DNA from: Liriodendron chinense
Taxonomy: Eukaryota; Streptophyta; Magnoliopsida; Magnoliales; Magnoliaceae
Length of the DNA stretch: 64,000 nucleotides
Reading direction: 5' to 3'
Assembly: GCA_003013855.2 (NCBI GenBank)
Contig: ML058453.1
Span: 372,001 to 436,000, forward strand
The position numbers were made by a program, and so were the translations under genes. Of the stretch, positions 43,711 through 54,199 are shown in pieces (position 1 is the stretch's first letter; each line of letters begins with the position of its first letter). A model generated the notes under the pieces. The model saw only the letters and a list, made by a program, of their open reading frames with translations. It was not told the DNA's origin and searched no databases.

Positions 43711-44491
43711 TAGAGTTGCACACGAATTGAGCTCAAGCTGAGCTTTACAAAGCTTAAGCTTGGCTTGATCAATGGCCCACTGAGCTTGAGCTTGGCTTGG
43801 CTTGAGCATCAAGCTCAAAAGAGCTGCTTGAGCTAGGCTTGCTGGTTGAGCAGAGCGAGCTTTGTTCGAGCCAAGCTGATCGAGCTCATCGAGTCAAGCC
43901 GAGCTTTGTCTTCTTCTTCTTCTTTTTTATTTATTTTTTTTTATTTTTTTTTATTTTATATGAGCCAAGCCACTGACCTAACCCTGACTCAGCCCAACCC
44001 AGCTACCCTCCCCTACCCAACCCTATCCAACCCAACCCAACCCAACCCACTTAACCCAATCCCTACCCAACACAACCAACTAACCCGATGGCTACCCCAA
44101 TTCGACGGCTCGACAAAAAAAACCGCAATGCCATTTTCTATTTAAAAAAAAAAAACCTAAATAAGAATTTTTTTTAAAAAAAGAAGCCTACCTAGTCGCT
44201 CGCTGCCTCGCTAGGGGCGTTCGCTGCTAGGTTGAGAGTTCGGACTCGAGGGGTCAAATGCCGGGTGCGGTGTGGCCGTGCGGGCTGTGAGTCTCGTGAC
44301 TCGGGCGTTCGCTGCCCGCTAGGAGGGTGGAGGAAGGAAGCCACAGAGAGAGAGAGAGAGAGAGAGGGAGAGAGGGAGGGCCGAACTCCGGAGGGGCAAC
44401 CGGGCAGGGGTTGCGGCGGGCTGGGGGTTTTGTCTTTTTGAGAGAGAGGAAAATGAAAAGTGGGGTCAAGACTGCCGAGTAAGGTTTTGAG

Positions 44492-44559
<68 letters not shown>

Positions 44560-44768
44560 AGCTCAAGCTGATCGATCTTTTTTCGAGCTACAAGCTTCTG
44601 GCTAAGCGAAGTCAAGCTCTCTCGTGCTCGAGCTTGGCTCGTTTTCAAACAAGCTTTTTAAATTGAACTTGAGCTTGGTCAAACTGGCTTACGAGCCAAG
44701 CCAAGCCAAGCTTAAACGAGCCAAGCCGAGCAAGCTTTTTGAGCTAGCTCGGCTTGTGTGCAGCTCTA
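43711..44768. mobile_element. TAGAGNTGCACAC-ended foldback, 1058 bp
   Basis: The ends TAGAGTTGCACACGAATTGA and (reverse complement) TAGAGCTGCACACAAGCCGA are inverted. Outside them ccgtagt and ccatagt (43704-43710, 44769-44775) match at 6 of 7, close to a hAT-type duplication. Both arms are dense in GAGCTTGGCTTG words. The interior holds CCCAA repeats (about 44000-44060), a (GA)n run (44344-44372) and (TA)n at 44493-44555. No transposase frame is present. Confidence 0.7.
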
Positions 44769-44872
44769 CCATAGTCGTACTTCTCCAATAATGGAGGATG
44801 GTTGCTTGGCAGCTGGCACTGAGAACCCTTTCTTTCTTATTGGAGGAATTATAATAGGTTCAAAGCAAGATC

Positions 44873-45387
44873 TCTACTAAAGTGACATCATCAAGTCATG
44901 TGGGCCCACCATGAATCATGATGTATGTGTTGTATCCGTACTGGCAAAGAATGAGTAGATCCAAAGCTCAAGTGGACCCCACCATAGAAAATAAGGGTGA
45001 TAGTGACTCCCACCATTGAAACCTACCTAGAGCCCACCATGATGATGTTTATTTGAAATCCAACTTTTTCATAAATTAACACATGGACAGGGGGAAAGCA
45101 CAAATATTAGCTTGATCCAAAACTTCTTTGACACCGAGTAATTTATAGTGGTAGGTGTTCAATCCCCACTGTTTTCTGTGGTGGGGTTCACTTGAGCTTT
45201 GTATCTGCCTCATTCTTTGACTCATGCCTAAAATTGCTCTTCGAATGCAAGGACATATATGAAGCTTCTTTTATCGTCTAACCTAGACAATGTGGGACAA
45301 ACCTAACAAGTATGAATACAACATATATATCATGGGGCCCACAGAAGTTGGTGACATCACTTCATCACTACTGACTGCTAATCCGCG
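44873..45387. mobile_element. GTGATGTCACC-cap foldback element
   Basis: The left end has lost its tip but has the cap word ACTAAAGTGACATCATC, then GTGGGCCCACCATGAATCAT. The right end has CAGAAGTTGGTGACATCACT and GCTAATCCGCG, the superfamily tip. The core arms are inverted. The same cap is intact in the element at 46742-47289. Confidence 0.65.
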
Positions 45388-45410
45388 TTTGCATGCTAGA
45401 ATTGTTGCAC

Positions 45411-46740
45411 AGGCGCCCGAATTGGGTACTACTCCTACCTGCTACCCATCTAAAGATGGACGGTGGGTCTTTGTGGGACTCACTGTAATGTATAAGTTTT
45501 ATACACTCTTTTCATCCACTTTAAAAGATTATTTTAGAGTATGATTCCAAAAATGAGGCAGATTGAACCACACAGAGAAAAGTGGGAATTGAAAGCCTAT
45601 CATTAAAAGCTTCTTAGGGGCTACAGATATTTATGTTTTCCCTTGGTAAGGTCTATGTGACCTCATAAACAAGTTGGATGGCAAATAAAGTGGGCTTCAG
45701 AAGTTTTCAACGGTAGGAGCTCAATCCCTACTACTTTCTGTGTCTGATCCACTTGAGCCTTAGATCTAAGTTCTTTTTTAGATGTCTTAAAATAATCTTT
45801 TGATGCAGAACAGGTCATTGATTATTTCATGGCCCAGATGGACCAAAAGAAGGCCGGTCGTGGTCAAAAGCAATCCGAGCATCAGGACCGTAAAATGGTC
45901 GTATCTCGCAATCCGGAATGAGTTTCTGGACATATAATATATGATTTTGGGGTAGCTCGAGTTACTTTAGCCACCCAACCCCGCCATACCAGGTTGCCCA
46001 TGCCGGAATCGGGAGATTCGACCGGATCGACAGGTCATTAAGGCTAGTTTATTTTCAATTTTATTATTTATAGTAAGTTTTAATTCAATCATAACTTTTG
46101 ATCTGTAGGGTTTTAGAGTTAGTGCCTAACATTAAAAGGGCTTACAATTTTTAGTAGAACAACATGGTTGGGCTCGCTTGAATTTTTTTTATTTTTGGCT
46201 GAAAACCAAGAGTTCTAATAGGATTGAGAGACTTCTATAAATAGTAAGTTTTCAAACGGGCCCAACCATATTGTTCTACTAAATATTCTAAGCCATTTTC
46301 ATGTTGGGTACTAACTCTAAAACCTTATAGATCAAAAGTTATGATCGAATTAAAACTTATATAAATAGTAAAACTTGAAAATAAACTAGCCTAATGACCA
46401 TTGATCTGGTTGAATCTCATGATTTCGGCATGGGCAACCTGGCATAGCAGGGTTGGGTGGCTAAAGTAGCTCCAGCTACCCCAAAATCATATATTATATG
46501 TCCAGAAACTCATTCCAGATTGCGAGATACGACTGTTTTACGGTTCTAATGGTCTGGATCGCTTTCGACCCCTGACTGGTCTTCTTTGGGTCCATCTGAG
46601 CCATGAAATAATCAGCAACCCAGTCTACATCATCTTTCAAATAGATGAACAGTGTGATAAAAACATATACATCATTGTGGTCCCAAAGAGCTCTTGACAT
46701 GACCGTCCGTCTCTAGCTGGATGGTGATATTCGCGCCCGA
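45411..46740. mobile_element. Core foldback split by an 832-bp hairpin element
   Basis: The left part 45411-45800 runs from GCGCCCGAATTGGGTACTAC through GTGGGACTCACTGTAATGTA to TCTTAAAATAATCTTT. The right part resumes at 46633 with TCTTTCAAATAGATGAACAG and ends ..GATGGTGATATTCGCGCCCGA, the inverted end. Joining the two restores the standard core order, which shows the host was present first. Confidence 0.7.
45801..46632. mobile_element. Long-hairpin transposon, 832 bp, ~390-bp arms
   Basis: Each arm is about 390 bp and they are inverted copies along their whole length, separated by a short hinge (about 46195-46235). The ends are TGATGCAGAACAGG and (reverse complement) TGATGTAGACTGGG, followed by TTGATTATTTCATGG/CTGATTATTTCATGG. 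The 5-bp tcttt flanks both sides (45796-45800 and 46633-46637). There is no open frame of note. It has inserted in an older foldback. Confidence 0.8.
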
Positions 46741-46741
46741 T

Positions 46742-47289
46742 GCGGATTAACTACTCGCAGACTGAGTAGCTATTTTGCTACTAAAGTGATGTCACCAACT
46801 TCTATGGGTCCCACCATGATATATGTGTTGTATCCACACCATCCATCCATTTGGAGAGATCATTTTAGGGCATGAGGTGAAGAATGAGGCAGATCCAAAG
46901 CTCAAGGGGACCCCACCAAAGAAAACAGTGGAGATAGTGACCCCGACCGTTGAAGCCTTCCTACACCCCACTATGATGTTTATTTGAGATCCAACCTGTT
47001 CGTAAGTTCACACAAACATGGAAGAAGGGAAAATAGAAATATCAGAATGATCGAAAACTTCTGTGGCCCCAAGAAGCTTTTAATGGTAAGAGATCAGTCC
47101 CCACTTTTTCTATGGTGAGGTCCACTTGAGATTTGGATCTACCTCATTCTTCAGATCATGCCCTAAAATGATCTCTCCAAATGAATGGACGATGTGGATA
47201 CAACACATACATCATGGTGGGGTCCACAGAAGTTGGTGACATCACTTCAGTAGCCATATAGCTACTCAACCTGTTAGTAGCTAATCCGC
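46742..47289. mobile_element. Complete GTGATGTCACC-cap foldback element, 548 bp
   Basis: Left tip GCGGATTAACTACTCGC; the right tip reverse complemented is GCGGATTAGCTACTAACAGG. Then the shared cap GCTACTRAAGTGATGTCACC and AACTTCTNTGGG lead into the core CCCACCATGATATATGTG. Arms pair along about 250 bp each. This is the best-preserved member with this cap. Confidence 0.8.
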
Positions 47290-47560
47290 GTCCATCCGTG
47301 CCCGTTAGCAGGGGGACCCTTCCTTCCTCCCTGGATGGAATCGGTCCAAGTGGGGAGCTCCGTGGGGGCCACAATGATGTATAAGTTTTATCTATGCCAC
47401 TAATCCATTATTCCTAATCATTTTAGGTTATAAGCCCAAAAGTTAAATAGATCCAAAGCTTAGGTGGGCCATAGAGTGGGGATTGAATGCCAACCATTGA
47501 AATTTTTTTAGGGATACTATTCACGTCCCCGTTCATCCCATCCATGCGCTTGTGTGACCT

Positions 47561-47670
47561 TTTTTTTAAAGGTTAGTTCACACACCCCATTGTTAGTAAG
47601 CCCACCCACCCCTATTAGTCACATCACAATGTTAGCCACCCCCACCATGGGAATCGATACCATGACCTCA
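47561..47670 (-). mobile_element. tRNA-derived SINE, second family, 110 bp
   Basis: Flanked by gacctt at 47555-47560 and 47671-47676. The plus strand begins with a T-run (the A-tail on the minus strand) and continues TAGTCACATCACAATGTTAG and GGGAATCGATACCATGACCT, words shared with the complete SINE at 52877-53042. It is 5'-truncated, lacking the A-box region. Confidence 0.7.
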
Positions 47671-47752
47671 GACCTTATGAATAGGTTGAATGAAATAAAT
47701 ACATCATATTAGCTCTAGAAATATTTCACTAGCCTTGCTTCCTGTGGTGTGG

Positions 47753-48025
47753 TCTAGCGCTCCGGTGCAGCCTGGCTGTGGTTCGAGCGTGGGTTGTCAT
47801 CCGGGTCCCTTGTGGGATCTGTCGGGTTTCGAAAATAATGCTCCGGTTGGTAGGGCTTGGTGGCTGCTTGTCCCATATCGGATAGATGAGCGCCCATAGT
47901 CCTAGCCTATAGTGAAGTTCTCTCCTTAAGGATATGATGCCTTTTGGGATAAAACGCGAGAACAAAACCATTCGCCCTTGGGCAAAGCGGACAATATGAT
48001 CCTGTACTTGGGAGGGGCTGTTACA
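47753..48025 (+). repeat. TRIM 5' LTR
   Basis: Starts TCTAGCGCTCCGGTGCAGCC and ends GGGAGGGGCTGTTACA. The word CATATCGGATAGATGAGCGC and the segment CGAGAACAAAACCATTCG are shared with LTR2 with few changes. The minus-strand open frame across it also crosses LTR2, because the 318-bp period keeps the frame. Confidence 0.85.
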
Positions 48026-48027
48026 GT

Positions 48028-48038
48028 TGGTATCAGAG
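48028..48038 (+). other. TRIM primer-binding site (initiator tRNA-Met)
   Basis: TGGTATCAGAG is a perfect match to the usual plant initiator tRNA-Met primer-binding site and lies two bases after the LTR's terminal TTACA. It proves the element's orientation. Confidence 0.9.
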
Positions 48039-48070
48039 TCGAGGGCAGCTCTACGCTGAGGGTGGGGGAT

Positions 48071-48339
48071 TCTAGCACCCTGGTGCAACCTGGCTGTGGT
48101 CCGAGCATGAGTTGTCATCCTGGTCCCTTGTGGGATTAGTCGGGCTTCGAAAATAACACTCCAGTTGGTAGGGCCTAGTGGCTGCTTGTCTCATATCGGA
48201 TGAATGAGCGCCCGGAGTCTTGGCTATATGTGGAGCTCTGTTCTTAAGGATATGAGGCTTTTGAAATAAAACTCGAGAACAAAACTGTGCGTCCTCAGGC
48301 AAAACGAATAATATCATATACTTGGGGAGGGCTGTTACA
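48071..48339 (+). repeat. TRIM 3' LTR
   Basis: Starts TCTAGCACCCTGGTGCAACC and ends GGGGAGGGCTGTTACA, directly before the right-hand tgtgg target copy. Slightly shorter than LTR1 through small deletions. Confidence 0.85.
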
Positions 48340-48500
48340 TGTGGTCCACTTGAGCCTTTAATTTGCATCAATTTTAGGCTTTTACTCTAAAATGATCATG
48401 AAAAAATGAATGGACAGCATCGATAAAAACACATACATCACAATGGGTCCTTAGAGTCCCTGCCTGGACCAACGTCCCTCAGGCAGGGTAGGATGTAACC

Positions 48501-48790
48501 GCTTCCAACTCACACACATGTATTGACCCAAATAAAACCGACCAACCACTGTGTCCACGTCATATTCTTGATGTCAGATTGGTTGAAAGATCTTAACTTT
48601 TTTTCATTTTTAATCGTCCATTAAATGTCCTCCAATAAATGAATTTAAATACCAGTCAATAATACATCTACACTGCTTAACCTAATTTGGACGGTTTTAT
48701 TTTACTAATTGCAAGCAATTTGTGCAATTTCTAAGTGCCTGCGCATCATCCATCCCACTCTGCCAGAGTATGAGTGTATTTCTCTCTACT
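48501..48790. mobile_element. CACAGGC-type MITE, right part
   Basis: AAAACCGACCAACCACTGTG, TTTTAATCGTCCATTAAATG, TTGGACGGTTTTATTTTACT and AAGTGCCTGCGCATCATCC follow the order of 60372-60740. The end CCACTCTGCCAGAGTATG resembles the tip. The left tip is missing. Confidence 0.55.
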
Positions 48791-48945
48791 TAAGATATCA
48801 AAGAACTGTTTGACAAGTGCGAGTTTCAATGGAGGACCATCCATTATTGGTTTTACCAGATGCATGGTTCAGATTGATATATTCCATGGTGCCTTGTGTA
48901 CGGCAGAGGGATTACTCTTCCATATTAATAATTCTTCTTACTCTG

Positions 48946-49395
48946 GTATCACTGGGCTGGTGGTCTCTAACTGTGGGGCCCACCGTAATGTATGTGTATT
49001 ATAACCATCTTTTTCGCCGGATCATTTTAAGCTATGAGCCAAAAAAAGTGCAGTAGATCCAAATCTCAGGTGGACCACACCACAGGAAATAGTGGTGATT
49101 GGCAATTAAAAGCTTCTAAGGGGGCCACAAAAGTTTGGATCAAGCTGACATTTGTGTCGTCCTTGTGTTTGTTACCTTATCAACAGTTTGGATTGCAAAT
49201 AAACATTATGGTGGATCCCAAGAAGTTTTTAATGGTGAGCATTCAATCACCACTGTTTCTTGTGATGTGGTCCACTTAAGATTTGGATCTGCTGCTGGTT
49301 GGGCTCATACCCCAAAATGATTTGGCAAAACGGATGGACAACGTGGATATAAGACACATACACCACGGTGGGCCGCACATTCAGGGATCCACCAA
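48946..49395. mobile_element. Core foldback element, caps eroded
   Basis: The arms are well preserved: ACTGTGGGGCCCACCGTAAT, AGGTGGACCACACCACAGGA, then the centre GGATTGCAAATAAACATTAT and the right arm ATGTGGTCCACTTAAGATTT, AACGGATGGACAACGTGG, CACCACGGTGGGCCGC. Caps cannot be paired. Confidence 0.65.
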
Positions 49396-49518
49396 ACCCG
49401 TGTCCCGCTGAAACACCTTCGCTTGCTGGACATTCTCCGCACAGGGTAAAGACTTCCCTCCCTCTCAACATTCATGGTGTATTGGTGTTTCCAACCATTT
49501 GGGATCTCCACCTCGGAA

Positions 49519-50034
49519 GTGGATTGCGTGGTGTGCAGCACACCACCCATATGGTGGTGTGTTGACGTCGCCAAGTTCTGTGGGTCCCACCGTAATGTAC
49601 CTGTTGTATCCACACTGTCTACCCATTTTTCTATATCATTTTAGGGCATGGGCCCAAAAATGAGGCAGATCCAAAACTCAAGTGGCCCACACAACAGAAA
49701 GCAGTGGGGATTGAATGCACACCATTGAAAAATTCTTGGGGCTACAGAAGTTTTGGATCAATCTGATATTCATGGTTTCCCTTCATCCAGGTCTGTGTGA
49801 CCTTATGAACAGGTTGGTGGGTCCTCCGAAAGTTTCAACAGTGGATGTCATTGTCCCCATTATTTTCTGTGGTGTAGTCCATTTGGGCTCTGGATCTCCC
49901 TCATTTTTTTGCCACCCTTAAAATGGCCTCCAAAAATGGATGAAGGGTGTGAATATAACACATACGTCATTGTAGGGCCCACAAAATTTGATGACCTCAA
50001 CACACCATGAGGATTGCCACACCAGGCAATCCGC
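49519..50034. mobile_element. Complete foldback with GTGGTGTGTTGA cap, 516 bp
   Basis: Tips GTGGATTGCG and (reverse complement of the right end) GCGGATTGCC belong to the superfamily. The cap contains ATATGGTGGTGTGTTGACG at the left and, reverse complemented, TCATGGTGTGTTGAGGTCA at the right. The core then follows (CTGTGGGTCCCACCGTAATG). The left tip also has an extra hairpin GTGTGCAGCACAC. Confidence 0.75.
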
Positions 50035-50084
50035 TTCTGGCTAGACATGTAACATACATGCCCTGAAGCATCGAAAAATAAATA

Positions 50085-50320
50085 GTTAAAGTTTGAAAGT
50101 TGATGGCAAGGTATTAAAAAATGTTGGTGCCGTTACTGTTATGATAAGGCCTCGTTCCAGCTTTTTCTATATTCATTTACAAAAATAAAACTTGTTTCGG
50201 GATTGTTATGGGACCATTACAAGCAGTTTTTTTTCCGCAACAACCACTGTTACGGCCATTTCAACCCCATAACAAATAACAGTTATGGCCATTACCATTA
50301 CGTAATCATTAGTAAGCATG
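50085..50320. repeat. MITE-like repeat related to 2425-2620
   Basis: TGCCGTTACTGTTATGATAA, AACAACCACTGTTACGGCC and CCATTACCATTACGTAATCA are in inverse order and orientation relative to the earlier segment. Ends not fixed. Confidence 0.45.
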
Positions 50321-52442
50321 ATTTGGCAGCCATAGAGTATTTTTTCAGAAGTGTGTAGAAGTGTGTGTATGCGGGTAATGTCCCACCAATCCAGTTGCCA
50401 ACGATCTTTAATTACATCTCTTGATCTGGCTCCTACATGACCTCTGATAATTTCCACCATAGAGTTCACCTTCAATCTCCAGATATCTAATATTTAGAAC
50501 TACAAGCCATGAAAAAGATCTAAAATTTTCACAAAGTTACTATCACATAATTGGTGAGTGACCCTCGTAGCTCCCATAAGGGCTGCTGATCGATTCAGTT
50601 AGACCCATGAGGAAACCATGAAAGCAGCTCCAAGTTGAAAGAAAAATGGGGAGGGTAATTAGTAAATATAAGAATCACTGATAGGGAAGGCTACGATGCT
50701 TTGGTGGATCTTCACAAAGATGTCAACACATGTAAAAAAGCCGCGTGCTTGGGTTGTGTTTGGTTTTTGAATTTTTTATGTAATTCAAAGTGGATGGGTC
50801 ATCATTACCATTTCACCTTCTTAGGTTGCTGGTTTAATATTAAATTATAGCACAAAAAAGTCATTACATTTTGTAATGGGTGCCACATTGATGGTAGTTA
50901 AGTAAACCTTTGATTCAGTAGACAATGTGACAAAGATTTGTAATATTTCAAAATACTATCAAACTTGGGAGGTTTTTTTTTTCCATATAAATGCCGCCTT
51001 TATTGATGTTTGTAGAGGTATGGTGTGGCAGATCTGAATTGAGAACTGTCCCTGCCTTTATAGTTTGTAGGTGTACAATGTGGCAGACGTGAATTCCCCG
51101 CCTTTACTGGTGTCTGTACAGGTACAATGTGGTGGGCACAAATTAAGTATTATCCCTGCCTTTACCACCAACATCGGTAGACACATGCACACACAGATTT
51201 GATTGGATTGCATGCTGCCATGAGAGATGGTCCTCATGGAGTATGTTTGAAAGTTGTTTGCCTAAGTATTTGACTGCTCCCATCTTTGATGGCAGCCCAC
51301 TGATCAATCAAATCCCACCACACACCTGGAGAGTGACTCGTCCTAGTGCCACCTGCCCAATGACTTGTGCTAGACTACAATGTTAGTTTTGCACCATGGT
51401 AAAATGGTGATGACTCTTCAAATGTAAACACATAATTGTACACGTTGAGAGAAGGCTCTGTTGAGATTTAAGAATCTCAAATTATAGATATTACACAAAA
51501 TAGTGAAGTATGGAAATAAAAAAGTTGAAAGCTGAAGCTACGTGTGATGCACGCTGTTCTTGAAGCGTTATTTTCCCTTCTTAAGTTAATTGAGATTGCT
51601 GATAGGTTGTAGGTGACTAGTTTCCAGGATACAGCAAGCCTTTGTGATTCTAAATTCAGCAAAAACAAAGCAACAACGAGTGGAACTCTGTTAACACAAT
51701 GTTCTAGCAAATGAACAAGAAAAGAAAAAACCCCAAACTAGAAAGAGAGAAGTAATTTTCTGAGCTAACTTAGATCACCTCACTGGTCTAGTTCCTATGA
51801 ACTGTTTGGTTCAGAAAGTCTCAAGTTCGTGTATGAACCTACTTAGACCTCTCTCTCAGATCTCTTTCTCACCGCACTCCTCAACTCGAGGCGCGTGCAA
51901 AGTGTACCACTAACGCCTTTACAGCTACACTACTCCTCATATGCCCTTACTCTCGCCTCAACTTGATGTGCGTGCAAAGTGTGCCACTAGCGCCTCTACA
52001 GTCACACTGCCCCTCACATGCCCTCACCCTCGCACTGAGTCCGAGTCTGAGATTGTGCTTGAGCGCATCGCACTGAAACACATAAGCCTTGGTAGTACTC
52101 TCTTGTACCAATAAAACCTTAAGGCACTCTACCCCACACTAATAAAGGTGCTTTTTTCTTTCTCTCTTATTTGATATACGACTCTTCCCAAACGTGAAAA
52201 ACTAAGTCATTTTTCACAAACATATTTCATATAATATATTATTATAAAATATTTTTTAACCAAAATATTTCCTACAACATGATCACTTCTTGACCACACA
52301 CAACAATATCTAAATCAAAAGAAAAACACAGAAAATATGCAAATCACAACATAAATATTTATGTGGTTTCCATTGGATACGTCTATGGATTCACACTGAT
52401 CTACTATGCTCAAAGGGGAAAAAAAAGTTTGGATCAAGCTGA
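50321..52442. other. Intergenic DNA with two tandem duplications, no gene
   Basis: Positions 50993-51175 contain three degenerate ~65-bp units with CCTGCCTTTA..GTAGGTGTACAATGTGG words. Positions 51879-51955 and 51956-52032 are a clear 77-bp tandem pair, each with CGTGCAAAGTGTRCCACTA. The 51450-52290 stretch is compositionally LTR-like (CT-rich, then AT-rich with TGTTGAGATT and CCTACAACA near its ends), but no target duplication supports this. Confidence 0.45.
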
Positions 52443-52786
52443 TATTCCAAAAATAAGTTGTATCCAGAACTCAAGTGGGCCATACCAACTGAAATAGTGT
52501 AAAATCATGCCTACAACATCTAAAAGCACTTGTTGGGGCCCACTTGAGTTTTGAATATAGTTGAAACTTGGTGTGACCTCTTGTTTAAGTGGGACACGCA
52601 CAATGGATGGGGTGGATTTGTCAACCACATCTCAGTCGATCCTATAAACGATCATAAAGTTTTCAATAGGTGGATATCCACTCTTAACTGTTGTCTATGG
52701 AGTGGCCCACCCAAGTCATGGATTGGTCAGAGTTTTAGGCACATGGCCCACCATAGGAGAGCCCACATAGTACCTTTTCCCTGTTT
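52443..52786. mobile_element. GTCGACCTCATG foldback, internal fragment
   Basis: From CCATACCAACTGAAATAGTG to CCCACATAGTACCTTTTCCC it matches the central and right part of the copy at 30520-31049 closely (for example GGTGTGACCTCTTGTTTAAG and TGGATATCCACTCTTAACTG are present in both). Both tips are missing or shortened. Confidence 0.7.
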
Positions 52787-52876
52787 ACTTGAGTTTGAAT
52801 TTAATTACTAAATCAACTTTAATATTCTTAATTAATGTACATATGCGAACGTTTGACACAATGATTGTAATAAACT

Positions 52877-53042
52877 ATTCTTTTTTTTCTTTTTTTCTTT
52901 TTTTTTTTTGTAGTACACACCAATCCCTGTTAGTCACACTTTAATGTTAGCCAACCCCATTTTGGAAATGGATACCATGACCTCAATGTCGAAACAATGC
53001 TACCTTCGCCTGATCTACCACTTGAGCTATGGATCCAGGTGT
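52877..53042 (-). mobile_element. Complete tRNA-derived SINE, 166 bp, 17-bp target duplication
   Basis: The 17-bp sequence AATGATTGTAATAAACT is repeated perfectly at 52860-52876 and 53043-53059. On the minus strand the element begins ACCTGGATCCATAGCTCAAG, with an A-box-like TAGCTCAAGTGG. It has a B-box-like GGTATCCATTTCC about 60 bp on, and ends in an A-rich tail (plus-strand T-run 52880-52910). It is the full-length form of the fragment at 47561-47670. Confidence 0.88.
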
Positions 53043-53059
53043 AATGATTGTAATAAACT

Positions 53060-53901
53060 TAAAATATACACTTTGGCAAAAGATGATGAAATTTCGGGCT
53101 TTGAATGGGCCACAAGCATAGGATTACAACCGAACAACTAAAGAACATACAATGTTTTCTAACCGTTGATTAAATGGCCAATGTTTGGACTGCTCAGATT
53201 ATTCTAATAATGTAATTTTAATGATACAGTTGATAATTTAATTGTTTTGGGATATTATCAATGGTTTGGGATATTATTAGCAGGCCACATATACAATAAA
53301 TTGATAGTCTAATGACACATGTTATACTCCAGCAATTTGAACAGTCACCAACAATCTTCAAGCTAACACATGAGCCTGCCCCTATTTATTATATTAATGT
53401 GTTTTTTCTTCTATATTTTACTTCTACTTTCATGAGATTTTCTTCTATATTTTTTCTTTTACTTTCATGAGATTTTCCTGACTGCTAATAATCCCAGAAA
53501 CGGCTAATTTTTTTAAAATATTATGGGAAATCCTTGCCTGTAAATTGACAAGGATGATATTTAGACTTTAGTACATTGCTTATGACCACAATGTAAGTCA
53601 ATTCCAACCGTCCAAATCATGAGTTCGCCATGGTCGATCCAGGAATCAGATTGATTGGATGATTGTATGTCTTCTTAGTGGACATTTTGTCGAATCCAGA
53701 TCAGTGAGTCTTTTCAGGTTAGCCATCCATTACATGTCCACCCACGGGCTAGTTTGGATATTATGCCCGTGTGATTTTTGCCTTTGGATCCATTCGAAGT
53801 GGACGGTTTTTGGCCCATTCAAAGTGGGTCCTACAACTTGGGTTCTCTTCATAAGTATCAAACTTGATTTATTTTTTATGCCATTTCAATATGGTGGGAA
53901 G
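53060..53901. other. Intergenic DNA, no gene
   Basis: A short direct duplication of TTCTATATTTTNCTTTTACTTTCATGAGATTTTC-type sequence lies around 53408-53476. Nothing else was recognised. Confidence 0.35.
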
Positions 53902-54199
53902 TAGGCCTGGCAAAATTTCACAAGACTCGCCAACTTACATGAAAAAAAATCAATATGGAGTTCTCTCCATCTTTTTGCCGACAGCCCCACGCAGTCATGC
54001 TCCAAAATCTCTATCGAATCGGGCCCCTTTCCCATCTCTCTGCCCATGAAAGCACGGCCTTTTCTTTAAGGGGCATCGTTAAATTAACGAATGAGTTTGG
54101 GTTTTTAGATTTTGACCCGTTAGTTAACGGGTTGGGTTTGAGTGAGGGCATTTTTGACACCACATGAACCCGGTTCAACATGACCTGTTGCCAGGCCTA
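53902..54199. mobile_element. TAGGCCTGGCAA-ended element, 298 bp, hAT-like
   Basis: Perfect 12-bp inverted ends TAGGCCTGGCAA/TTGCCAGGCCTA. Outside them tgggaag and tgggaaag look like a duplication of about 8 bp with one indel. The interior has GGGTTGGGTTTG and GAACCCGGTTC words. It is a small non-autonomous element. Confidence 0.7.

Larger units (their letters stand above)
47753..48339 (+). mobile_element. TRIM (terminal-repeat retrotransposon in miniature), 587 bp
   Basis: Two direct LTRs (47753-48025, 273 bp; 48071-48339, 269 bp) surround an interior of only 45 bp. That interior has a primer-binding site, TGGTATCAGAG, two bases after LTR1 (48028-48038) and a purine-rich tract, GAGGGTGGGGGA, right before LTR2 (48056-48069). 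A 5-bp duplication tgtgg flanks it (47748-47752 and 48340-48344). The LTRs start TCTAGC and end TTACA, so the start is not the usual TG. They are roughly 80-85% alike by eye, mostly transitions, so the insertion is old. It has no coding capacity and must depend on enzymes from other elements. Confidence 0.88.
47355..48500. mobile_element. Core foldback split by a SINE and by a TRIM
   Basis: Pieces at 47355-47560, 47671-47752 and 48340-48500 follow the superfamily order: GGCCACAATGATGTATAAG; then GACCTTATGAATAGGTTGAA and TTCCTGTGGTGTGG; then TGTGGTCCACTTGAGCC and AATGAATGGACAGCATCG. Target duplications of the two inserts (gacctt, tgtgg) sit exactly at the breaks. Confidence 0.75.

Noticed and set aside
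47729..48371. 129-residue minus-strand frame with repeated peptide
   Set aside because: It crosses both LTRs of the TRIM, whose spacing is a multiple of three; the repeat in the peptide is the LTR repeat.
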